NCBI GenBank assembly: GCA_900540945.1
Contig: UQHQ01000022.1
Coordinates: forward strand, 1-35,076
Origin: an uncultured Collinsella sp.
GTDB taxonomy: Bacteria; Actinomycetota; Coriobacteriia; Coriobacteriales; Coriobacteriaceae
DNA: 35,076 nucleotides
Direction: 5' to 3'
Shown: piece after piece, positions 28,837 through 35,076 of the stretch
Layout of the letters: every line of letters starts with the position of its first letter
Numbering within the stretch: the first letter of the stretch is position 1
The notes under the pieces: model-generated
Told to the model about the DNA's origin: nothing
Seen by the model: only the letters and a program-made list of their open reading frames with translations
The model's database searches: none
Translations under genes and position numbers: made by a program

Positions 28837-29073
28837 AAGGTTCACGGTCTTTGCACCGGAGCGCACAGGTGCATCTGCCCGATCGCGGCGCCAACAGGAA
28901 CCGCCTGACCTGTCCAGGGTGCCAAAAATACACCCCGCGAGACAAGCACCCCATGTTGCAGACGTGTAACGCCGCAGCAAAGGTGCCCTTTTTTGCGCAG
29001 GACAGGTACAATGATGAACACTGTACCGTAGCGGAGCGCCCCCGCGCGCCGCAACCACGCGAAAGGGTTTCCC
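28837..29073. other. Rest of the rpmE / ACT-gene divergent gap
   Basis: With the rpmE leader and promoter this makes a 350-base gap. A TACAAT at 29006-29011 on the plus strand, after a T-run, is a likely -10 for the ACT-domain gene about 60 bases downstream; the -35 is unclear. I see no gene or repeat in the rest. Confidence 0.45.
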
Positions 29074-29361
29074 ATGGCCGAGATCTCGTCCTCCCGCATC
29101 GTCATCACCGTCCTTGGCAAGAACCGCCCCGGCATCGTCGCCGGCGTCACCCGTGTTCTGGGCGAAGCCAACGTCGACATCCGCGACATCACGCAGTCCA
29201 TTATCGAGGACATCTTCACCATGACCATGCTGGCCGACACCGCCGAGTCCAAGCTCGACTTCGCCGAGCTGCAGAAGGCTCTGGCCGAGGCAGGCGAGCT
29301 TTCGGGCGTCAACGTGTCCATTCAGCGCGAGGACGTCTTTAACTTTATGTACCGCCTGTAG
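29074..29361 (+). CDS. ACT-domain protein (UPF0237 family)
   Basis: A 95-residue single ACT domain: SSRIVITVLGKNRPGIVAGVTRVLGEANVDIRDITQ, with the Gly of the ligand turn (GKNRPGIVA). UPF0237 proteins are thought to sense small molecules and are usually followed by a UPF0210 (DUF711) gene; here the next gene, 77 bases on, is citrate synthase, so it might sense an amino acid made from 2-oxoglutarate. That link is inference from position only. Confidence 0.88.
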   Translation: MAEISSSRIVITVLGKNRPGIVAGVTRVLGEANVDIRDITQSIIEDIFTMTMLADTAESKLDFAELQKALAEAGELSGVNVSIQREDVFNFMYRL

Positions 29362-29438
29362 CGAACAAGCCGCTCGGGGCAGCTTGACGTCATATCGTCC
29401 AAGCGCGCCGCCCCAAAGCGGACCGGAGAGGAGCGCGC

Positions 29439-30857
29439 ATGGCCTACGACGCCAAGAAAATCTACTACCGCTTCGACGATCACCTGAGCCGCCTGGTTCT
29501 GGATTACGAGGCGAGCCGTCAGATTTCGCCCGAAAGCGAAAACCTCTACCACGGCCTGCCGACCGACCCTTATGACGAGGACCTGTTTGTCGAGCACAAT
29601 GTCAAACGCGGCCTGCGCAATGCAGACGGCTCGGGCGTGGTTGCGGGCCTTACCCGCATCTCGGACGTGCACGGCTACAACAAGGTCGACGGAAAGGTCG
29701 TGCCCGATCAGGGCAAACTCACGCTTCGTGGCTACAGCATCGAAGACCTGGTCAACAACGCCCAGGCCGAGGATCGCTATGGCTACGAAGAGGTCGCCTA
29801 CCTGCTCATCACGGGCTCGCTTCCCACCAAAGAGGAACTCGACGGTTTTTGCGAACGCCTGGGTGCTTTTAGGCATCTGAGCGACGAATACGTCCGCGAG
29901 TTCCCCATGACCACGGTGTCGTCGAGCATCATGAATGTGCTTCAGCGTGCCGTGCTGCTGCTCTACGCCTTCGACGCCGAGCCCGACGCCATTACACCCG
30001 AGCACGAAATCGACGTCGCCATCTCCATGCTCGCCCGTCTCCCCCGCATCGCCGCCTTCGCGCATATGGCCTCGGTCGCCAAGCGCCGCGGCTCCGAGGT
30101 TCATGTCCCGCACCCCACACCCGGCCTCTCCACCGCCGAGACCATCCTGCAGGTGCTGCGCGGCGGCATGGCATTCACCCGCGACGAAGCCATGCTGCTC
30201 GACGTGATGCTCATGCTGCATGCCGAGCACGGCGGCGGCAACAACTCCACGTTCGCCTGCCGCGTGCTGTCCTCCTCGGCCACCGACCCGTATTCCGCCT
30301 ACGCCGCGGCTATCGGCTCGCTCAAGGGCCCGCGCCACGGCGGCGCCAACGCCAAGGTCGTGTCCATGCACGAGGACATCCGTGCGCATGTCTCCAATTG
30401 GGAGGACGAGGACGAGGTCGCAGCCTACCTGGGCAAGATTCTCGACAAGCAGGCCTTCGACGGCACGGGTCTCATCTACGGTATGGGCCACGCCGTATAC
30501 ACGCTGAGCGACCCGCGCGCCGAGGTGTGCCGCCGTTACGCGCGCACGCTTGCCGCCAAGAAGGACTTGGGCGAGGAGTTCGCGCTCATCGAGCGCATCG
30601 AGCGCCTGGCCCCGCAGGTGATGCGCGATCACGGCATGACCAAGCCCATCTGCGCCAACATCGACCTGTACACGGGCTTTATCTACAAGATGCTCGGCGT
30701 GCCCGAGACGCTCTTTACGCCGCTGTTCGCCGTCGCCCGCATGGCCGGCTGGTCGGCGCACCGCATGGAAGAGCTCTTCTGCGCGCATCGCATCATCCGC
30801 CCGGCCTATCGTCCGGTGATCGAGCCGCTGGAGTATAAGCCGCTCGCCGACCGCTAG
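29439..30857 (+). CDS. Citrate synthase (citrate/2-methylcitrate family)
   Basis: Condenses acetyl-CoA and oxaloacetate to citrate. The 472-residue protein has the catalytic pieces: HAEHGGGNNSTF (His264 as first), GPRHGGAN (His300), GMGHAVY (His351), and ANIDLYTGF (Asp409). The N-terminal 60 residues are longer than in the E. coli type and resemble the long citrate synthases of Firmicutes and Coriobacteriia. ATG 29439 follows GAGAGGAG. Use for glutamate synthesis (with gltB) rather than a full TCA cycle is likely in this anaerobe, but that is inference. Confidence 0.92.
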   Translation: MAYDAKKIYYRFDDHLSRLVLDYEASRQISPESENLYHGLPTDPYDEDLFVEHNVKRGLRNADGSGVVAGLTRISDVHGYNKVDGKVVPDQGKLTLRGYSIEDLVNNAQAEDRYGYEEVAYLLITGSLPTKEELDGFCERLGAFRHLSDEYVREFPMTTVSSSIMNVLQRAVLLLYAFDAEPDAITPEHEIDVAISMLARLPRIAAFAHMASVAKRRGSEVHVPHPTPGLSTAETILQVLRGGMAFTRDEAMLLDVMLMLHAEHGGGNNSTFACRVLSSSATDPYSAYAAAIGSLKGPRHGGANAKVVSMHEDIRAHVSNWEDEDEVAAYLGKILDKQAFDGTGLIYGMGHAVYTLSDPRAEVCRRYARTLAAKKDLGEEFALIERIERLAPQVMRDHGMTKPICANIDLYTGFIYKMLGVPETLFTPLFAVARMAGWSAHRMEELFCAHRIIRPAYRPVIEPLEYKPLADR

Positions 30858-30880
30858 GACGCGGACCGTCATAGAACCCG

Positions 30881-30919
30881 AGCGTGGCCAGGGCATCACC
30901 GCCCTCGGCCACGCTTTTT
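30881..30919 (+). terminator. Citrate synthase terminator
   Basis: AGCGTGGCC (30881-30889) pairs with GGCCACGCT (30907-30915), with an inner GGGC/GCCC, followed by TTTTT. The SD of the next gene is only about 10 bases further. Confidence 0.9.
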
Positions 30920-30944
30920 ATGCCAGCAGAAAGGGCTGCATCGA

Positions 30945-31787
30945 ATGATTGTTTTTTCCGATATGGATGGAACGCTGTTGACGAGTGACAAGCAGATGAG
31001 CGACGCCACCTGGGCGATGCTCGACGAGCTCGCTCGACGCGGGATTGAATTTGTGCCCTGCACGGGACGTCCGCTGTCGGGCATCTTTGAGCCCATCCTC
31101 GCCCATCCCGCCGTGCACTATGCCGTCTGTGCCAATGGCGCCAGCGTCTGGCAGCTCGACGACGATGTGCCCACCGACGCCTCGCGCGCCACGTGCGTAT
31201 TGAGCCGTCCGCTCGATTGCGGCATTGCCCATCGCATCCATCGCATCGCCGCCGGCCACGATGTGACCTTCGATATCTTCGCGGATGGGCAGTGCTTCCT
31301 CCCCCGCTCGCTCTACACGCGCCTGGACGAGTTCTGCGGCGGCGACCCCCACATCGCGGCTTCGCTCAAGCGCACACGAACACCGATCGACATGGATATC
31401 GACAGCAAGATCAACGAGGTCGAGACGCTCGAACGCATCGCCATGTACTGGCACAACCCGGCCGATCGCGACGCCATCGCGGCGGAGCTCGAAACGCTCG
31501 GAGGCATTGAGGTCACGCGTTCGTACGCCATGAATATCGAGGTCATGGGCGAGGGCGCCACCAAGGGAACGGCCCTCACGTGGCTATGCGAGCACCTGGG
31601 CGAGCCCCTTGTCAACGCCTGGGCCTTTGGCGACAACATCAACGATATCCCCATGCTTGTGGCAGCTGGCCACGGCATGGCAATGATTAACGGCGAGCCC
31701 GAAGACCGCGAGGCCGCCGACACCATCACCGAGTTCGACAACAACCACGACGGCGTCGCCCGCACCATCATGGCCGCCCTCGCCTAG
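30945..31787 (+). CDS. Cof-type HAD-superfamily phosphatase
   Basis: A 280-residue hydrolase. The nucleophile motif FSDMDGTLLTSD (Asp6 and Asp8) is at the N-terminus, CTGRPL is motif II, and FGDNINDIPML near the C-terminus is motif IV; a type IIB cap lies between. Cof-type enzymes remove phosphate from sugar phosphates or cofactors such as FMN or PLP; the substrate cannot be told. ATG 30945 follows AAAGGG. It converges with a second HAD gene. Confidence 0.9.
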   Translation: MIVFSDMDGTLLTSDKQMSDATWAMLDELARRGIEFVPCTGRPLSGIFEPILAHPAVHYAVCANGASVWQLDDDVPTDASRATCVLSRPLDCGIAHRIHRIAAGHDVTFDIFADGQCFLPRSLYTRLDEFCGGDPHIAASLKRTRTPIDMDIDSKINEVETLERIAMYWHNPADRDAIAAELETLGGIEVTRSYAMNIEVMGEGATKGTALTWLCEHLGEPLVNAWAFGDNINDIPMLVAAGHGMAMINGEPEDREAADTITEFDNNHDGVARTIMAALA

Positions 31788-31797
31788 CAGCAGCAAC

Positions 31798-31931
31798 CCG
31801 GTAGTCATTGGGGACGTTCTTAAATGGCTAGTCGCTGGCGGCACTCATTTAAGTCTGTCCCCAATGAGTGGTTTCATTCACTTAAGTCTGTCCCCAACTG
31901 CCGGCGCATAAGGAATGTCCCCAACTACCGG
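31798..31931. repeat. Palindrome family 4: nested element between two HAD genes
   Basis: Outer arms CCGGTAGT...TTGGGGAC (from 31798) and GTCCCCAACTACCGG (to 31931). Inside are more pieces of the same type, e.g. CATTTAAGTCTGTCCCCAATGAGTG and CACTTAAGTCTGTCCCCAA. It fills the whole convergent gap, from 11 bases after one stop to one base before the other. The word GGGGAC(A/G)...TTAA recurs in the copies at 32904 and 34905. Confidence 0.85.
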
Positions 31932-31932
31932 T

Positions 31933-32727
31933 CTAGCAGAGACTCTCCAGCACGCGACGGAGCTCCTGCTGGACGGCGTGGTCGCGGTTGCAGCCCACGA
32001 CGCGATCGGCAACCGCTTTGAGCGCGGGGCGCGCGTTTTCCATCGCACAGCCCGTGCCGACAAAGCGAATGATCTCGTAGTCGTTCATCGAGTCGCCAAA
32101 CGCCATGATCTCGTCGCGTCCAATGCCGTAATGCTCCGCAAGCTGTGCGATGCCCGAGGCCTTCGACACACCAGGCTGCATGGCATCGATCCACGCGTTT
32201 CCAGAAGGCGCAAAGGTAAAGAGCTGACCGAGTTCTCGCTGTAGCACGTACGCACTGTCCATAACGGCACAGTCATCGCAAAAGATACTCGCCTTGATGA
32301 TATTTACGCTGGGATCGGGCAGTTCCCAAATGCGCTCGGCATTGGGAAGGTCCTTATCGACCTCGCGTACGAACTTGCACTCGTCATCGAGCAAGAAGGA
32401 TTTGGTTCGGTCAAAGAGCGCAAGATGCAGATTGGGAAACGTCGCGACAGCCTGGGCGAGCCTTCGAATCGCCAGGTGCGAATACACCTCACGGTCTACC
32501 ATTTTGCCGTCGGCGTAGACCTGGGCACCGTTAGCGGCGACAAAGTCCATCTTGTCGCGAACGGGCGCAAAGAACTCGCACAGGCGATCGTAGCGACGAC
32601 CTGACGATGCGGCGAAATGCACGCCATGCTCGTGTAGCGCCAGAATCAGTTCGTAGGTCTCGGGAGGCACCTGGCTGTTTTCGTCAAGCAACGTGCCGTC
32701 CATATCGGATGCAATCAGTTTAAACAT
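31933..32727 (-). CDS. Cof-type HAD-superfamily phosphatase
   Basis: A 264-residue hydrolase: IASDMDGTLLDENSQ (nucleophile Asp8, acid/base Asp10), ASSGRR (motif II), and FGDSMNDYEII (motif IV). A cap domain lies between. It shares the fold but not a close sequence with the HAD protein that faces it. ATG 32727; the SD AGGGAG lies inside a long hairpin (32733-32794). The substrate is unknown. Confidence 0.9.
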   Translation of the reverse strand: MFKLIASDMDGTLLDENSQVPPETYELILALHEHGVHFAASSGRRYDRLCEFFAPVRDKMDFVAANGAQVYADGKMVDREVYSHLAIRRLAQAVATFPNLHLALFDRTKSFLLDDECKFVREVDKDLPNAERIWELPDPSVNIIKASIFCDDCAVMDSAYVLQRELGQLFTFAPSGNAWIDAMQPGVSKASGIAQLAEHYGIGRDEIMAFGDSMNDYEIIRFVGTGCAMENARPALKAVADRVVGCNRDHAVQQELRRVLESLC

Positions 32728-32732
32728 AGAAA

Positions 32733-32794
32733 AGCTCCCTTCGGGCTTGTTGGAATCGAACGTGTATCCAATTCCAACGTACCCAAAGGGAGCT
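32733..32794 (-). promoter_or_regulatory. Long leader hairpin that includes the HAD gene's SD
   Basis: Three stacked stems: AGCTCCCTT (32733-32741) / AAGGGAGCT (32786-32794); GGG / CCC; TTGGAAT (32750-32756) / ATTCCAA (32771-32777). In the mRNA the SD AAGGGAG is the 3' arm of the outer stem and is followed by UUUU, so it could be hidden, or the hairpin could end transcription. Confidence 0.7.
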
Positions 32795-32903
32795 CAGGTA
32801 AGACTCCGCGGGCGCAAACGTTACAAGGACCTGGCAAATAGCTCACGCGCACCAGGGGTCCCACATTCGCAGCGCCAGGCAACACGTCAAAGAGTGTCGC
32901 AGG

Positions 32904-32940
32904 CGACTAGACGTTTAAGAACGTCCCCGATGACTAGTCG
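32904..32940. repeat. Palindrome family 4, short copy
   Basis: CGACTAG (32904-32910) and CTAGTCG (32934-32940) enclose gtttaagaacgtcccc, the same words as in the element at 34905-34970. The ade stop codon lies within the right arm. Confidence 0.75.
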
Positions 32941-34754
32941 GCGTAGGTGAAGGTTGTGACGTCGAACATGCCCTCGGGGCGGATGCGGAGCGTCGGGATA
33001 ACCGGCAGGGGCAGGAAGATGATGCCCATGATGGGGTCGAGCGGCGGCTCGATGCCCATGGCGCGCGCCTTGACCATAAAGTCGTCGTGCTGCGCGGCGA
33101 CATCCTCGGCCGTGCCTTCGCTCATCAGACCGCCGAGCGCCAGCGGAATGCGCGCCACGACCTCGCCGTTGCGCACCAGCACGTGACCACCCTGGCCCAC
33201 AGCCTCAACAGCAGCCATCATATCGGCAGCGTTATCACCCACGACGCACACGTTGTGCGAGTCGTGGCCGATCGTGGAGGCAATGGCGCCACCGGTGATG
33301 GTGAAGCCACGCACCCAGCCGCGACCGATATGCTTGCCGACAAGGCCCAGGCCCGCAGGACCATCACCGTCGGCGCCCTCGGCCTGCAGCGACACACCGC
33401 GGCCGTGGCGCTCGATCAGCATAATGCGACGCAGGCCCTCGGCGCTCTCGGGGCGAGCCATACCCGTGATGGCCTTACCCGGCACCACGTCGATCACGGC
33501 CTCGCCCGGCTTAAAGGCATAGTCGAATACGTCGAGCGAAAGCTTCGGCAGCTTAACGGACGCGCACAGCTCGTCGGCAAGGGCTGCGACCTCGGCCATC
33601 TCGGGTGCGATCTCGCCCACAAAGGTGCCGTCCTGCGCCACCAGAGCACCGGCGGCATATACGCGATGCGGAGCCGTGGCAAACGTCAGGTCATTGAGCA
33701 CCAGCAGGTCGGCACGCTTGCCCGGGGCGATGGCGCCGCGGAGCTCGTGCGGGTCGCGGCAGCCGTGGTCCAGGCCAAATGCCTCAGCCGTGGAAAGGGA
33801 CGCCATGGAGATAGCGACCACCGGGTCGATGCCCGCCTCGATAGCCACGCGGCAGGCGTTGTCGATCATGCCGGTCGCAAGCGCATCGGAAGGAGCGCGG
33901 TCGTCGGTCGCAAAGCAGCAACGGCGGGCACGGGCAGGATTCTCCAGCAGCATCGGCGACAGGTTGGCCAGGTCATGGCTGCACGTACCTTCGCGCAGCA
34001 TCACGTACATGCCGCGGGACAGCTTGTCGAGTGCCTCCTCGGGAATCGTCGACTCATGGTCAGCGATAATGCCAGCCGCGGCATAGGCGTTGAGGTCCTT
34101 GCCGGCAACGAGCGGCGCGTGACCGTCCACCTGCTTGGACGGCGTCTGGTTGGCAGCGTCAATGCGAGCGCAGGTCTCGGGATCGGCCATAAAGACGCCC
34201 GGCAGGTTCATCATCTCGCCCAGGCCAAAGACATCGCCCGGATGCTCGGCAAAAAACGCCTGCATGTCAGCGGCGGTGATGACGGCACCGGCCTGCTCAT
34301 CGGGCAGCGCGGGCACGCACGAGGGCATCATGTACTTGATGGAAATGGGCGCGCGACGGCCGTCCTCGATCATAAAGCGCAGGCCGTCCAGGCCGGAAAC
34401 GTTGGCGATCTCGTGGCTGTCGGCAATAGCGGTGGTGGTACCGCGCGTCGCCGCCATGCGCGCATACTCGGCAGGGCGGATGTTCGAAGACTCGATATGC
34501 AAGTGTCCGTCAATAAAACCGGGGGCAAGATAGCGGCCCTGGCAATCGATGACCTCGGCAGCCTCATACGTACCGGCGGCATCGTCGCGACCGTCGTAGA
34601 GCACACCGACGATCACGCCATCCTTGACGGCAACGCTACCGGGCGCCACGCGCTGGCCGTACACATCGACAATCTGTGCGTTGGCAAACAGCGTGTCAAC
34701 GGGCACACGACCCTCGGCGGCCTCGATCACAGATCTCATGACCTCAACGGACAT
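32934..34754 (-). CDS. ade: Adenine deaminase
   Basis: Converts adenine to hypoxanthine and ammonia (purine salvage), a metal-dependent amidohydrolase. The 606-residue protein has GFIDGHLHIESS with metal ligands His84 and His86, ADSHEIANV, and DGHAPLVAGKDLNAYAAAGI; the C-terminal domain has TITGGAIASTIGHDSHNV, typical of Ade. ATG 34754 follows AAAGGAG; the longer frame to 34943 runs through the leader and a palindrome. The leader carries a terminator hairpin between promoter and SD. Confidence 0.95.
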   Translation of the reverse strand: MSVEVMRSVIEAAEGRVPVDTLFANAQIVDVYGQRVAPGSVAVKDGVIVGVLYDGRDDAAGTYEAAEVIDCQGRYLAPGFIDGHLHIESSNIRPAEYARMAATRGTTTAIADSHEIANVSGLDGLRFMIEDGRRAPISIKYMMPSCVPALPDEQAGAVITAADMQAFFAEHPGDVFGLGEMMNLPGVFMADPETCARIDAANQTPSKQVDGHAPLVAGKDLNAYAAAGIIADHESTIPEEALDKLSRGMYVMLREGTCSHDLANLSPMLLENPARARRCCFATDDRAPSDALATGMIDNACRVAIEAGIDPVVAISMASLSTAEAFGLDHGCRDPHELRGAIAPGKRADLLVLNDLTFATAPHRVYAAGALVAQDGTFVGEIAPEMAEVAALADELCASVKLPKLSLDVFDYAFKPGEAVIDVVPGKAITGMARPESAEGLRRIMLIERHGRGVSLQAEGADGDGPAGLGLVGKHIGRGWVRGFTITGGAIASTIGHDSHNVCVVGDNAADMMAAVEAVGQGGHVLVRNGEVVARIPLALGGLMSEGTAEDVAAQHDDFMVKARAMGIEPPLDPIMGIIFLPLPVIPTLRIRPEGMFDVTTFTYAD

Positions 34755-34774
34755 ACATACTCCTTTAACCGTAG

Positions 34775-34810
34775 AAAAAAGCTGCGGAGCGGACAGGCCT
34801 TCACCGCAGC
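34775..34810 (-). terminator. Terminator hairpin in the ade leader (attenuator candidate)
   Basis: GCTGCGG (34781-34787) pairs with CCGCAGC (34804-34810), followed on the minus strand by TTTTTT. It lies after the probable ade promoter and 8 bases before the SD, so it must be bypassed for ade to be expressed. An alternative short pairing GCGG/CCGC within it is possible. Confidence 0.8.
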
Positions 34811-34822
34811 AAACCAATAGCC

Positions 34823-34850
34823 ATTGTATGCCCAAACGATGGGTCAGCAA
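34823..34850 (-). promoter_or_regulatory. Probable ade promoter
   Basis: On the minus strand TTGCTG (34850-34845) and TACAAT (34828-34823) are 16 bases apart. The transcript would have a leader of about 60 bases. Confidence 0.6.
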
Positions 34851-34904
34851 TACGCCTCCCCGCTTAACGGCACACGCCGCTTGGCGCAATGGGGACAGGC
34901 TGCT

Positions 34905-34970
34905 TTGGGTAGTCGTTGGGGACGTTCTTAAACGACTAGTCATTCAAGAACGTCCCCAACGACTACCCAA
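34905..34970. repeat. Palindrome family 4, near-perfect 66-bp copy
   Basis: Arms start TTGGGTAGTCGTTGGGGACG and run on to the centre ACTAGT with only a few mismatches. It lies upstream of the ade promoter. Confidence 0.92.
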
Positions 34971-35029
34971 CAACTACTAACTGCCGTCCCGACAACAAAA
35001 ACGCCGCTGTTTTGGCAACGACAGACACT

Positions 35030-35076
35030 ATGACCCAATCCGAGGGCACTAAAAAGACAGGAGCCCCCGCTCGTGA
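35030..35076 (+). CDS. Possible start of a gene cut by the right edge
   Basis: ATG 35030 opens a frame reading MTQSEGTKKTGAPAR to the edge without a stop. There is no clear SD or promoter, and it is only 15 codons, so it may not be real. Confidence 0.3.
   Translation, partial: MTQSEGTKKTGAPAR

Noticed and set aside
34755..34850. Purine riboswitch upstream of ade
   Set aside because: The leader is too short, and the three-way-junction core and conserved loops of the purine aptamer are not present.

Overview
The window looks like a Coriobacteriia chromosome (Actinomycetota), most like Collinsella. The evidence is high GC with strong GC3 codon use, the pairs secA-prfB and ftsE-ftsX, a complete MurNAc recycling operon, strong Shine-Dalgarno sequences at almost every gene, and gaps full of palindromic repeats. 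This assignment is inference; there is no rRNA in the window.

Layout. 1-3211: 5' two thirds of gltB (-). 3212-3733: gap with three tandem palindromes, then mntH (+). 5142-5877 (-): a flavin reductase followed by a small rubredoxin, which looks like a split high-molecular-weight rubredoxin. 6084-7461 (-): a TPR protein gene overlapping smpB. 7559-7726 (-): tRNA-Gln and tRNA-Glu. 8003-8969: a small hypothetical gene facing an ArsC/Spx-like gene, with three degenerate palindromes between them. 9062-13505 (-): murR-murQ-murP-mupG, for uptake and degradation of N-acetylmuramic acid. 13710-15001 (-): a VanZ-like membrane protein and a lone serine recombinase. 15178-17313 (-): RNase R. 17507-19634 (-): ftsE (with a long N-terminal extension) and ftsX. 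20065-20796 (+): a zinc-ribbon membrane protein. 20918-22691 (-): split transketolase. 22938-27951 (-): secA-prfB, then a YitT membrane protein. 28298-28723 (-): rpmE with an alanine-rich tail. 29074-30857 (+): ACT-domain protein and citrate synthase. 30945-32727: two HAD phosphatases facing each other. 32934-34754 (-): adenine deaminase. A possible gene start lies at the right edge.

Most genes are ordinary housekeeping or metabolic genes. The unusual signal is in the gaps: at least eight different families of intergenic palindromes, several with conserved loops, matched changes in both arms, or copies at more than one locus. Many sit at, or reach into, stop codons. A second pattern is that several genes (mupG, yitT, a HAD gene, ade) have an intrinsic-terminator hairpin whose U-tract lies right against or a few bases before the Shine-Dalgarno sequence, and another HAD gene has its Shine-Dalgarno inside a long hairpin. 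No CRISPR array, prophage, integrated plasmid or recognisable defence system was seen.
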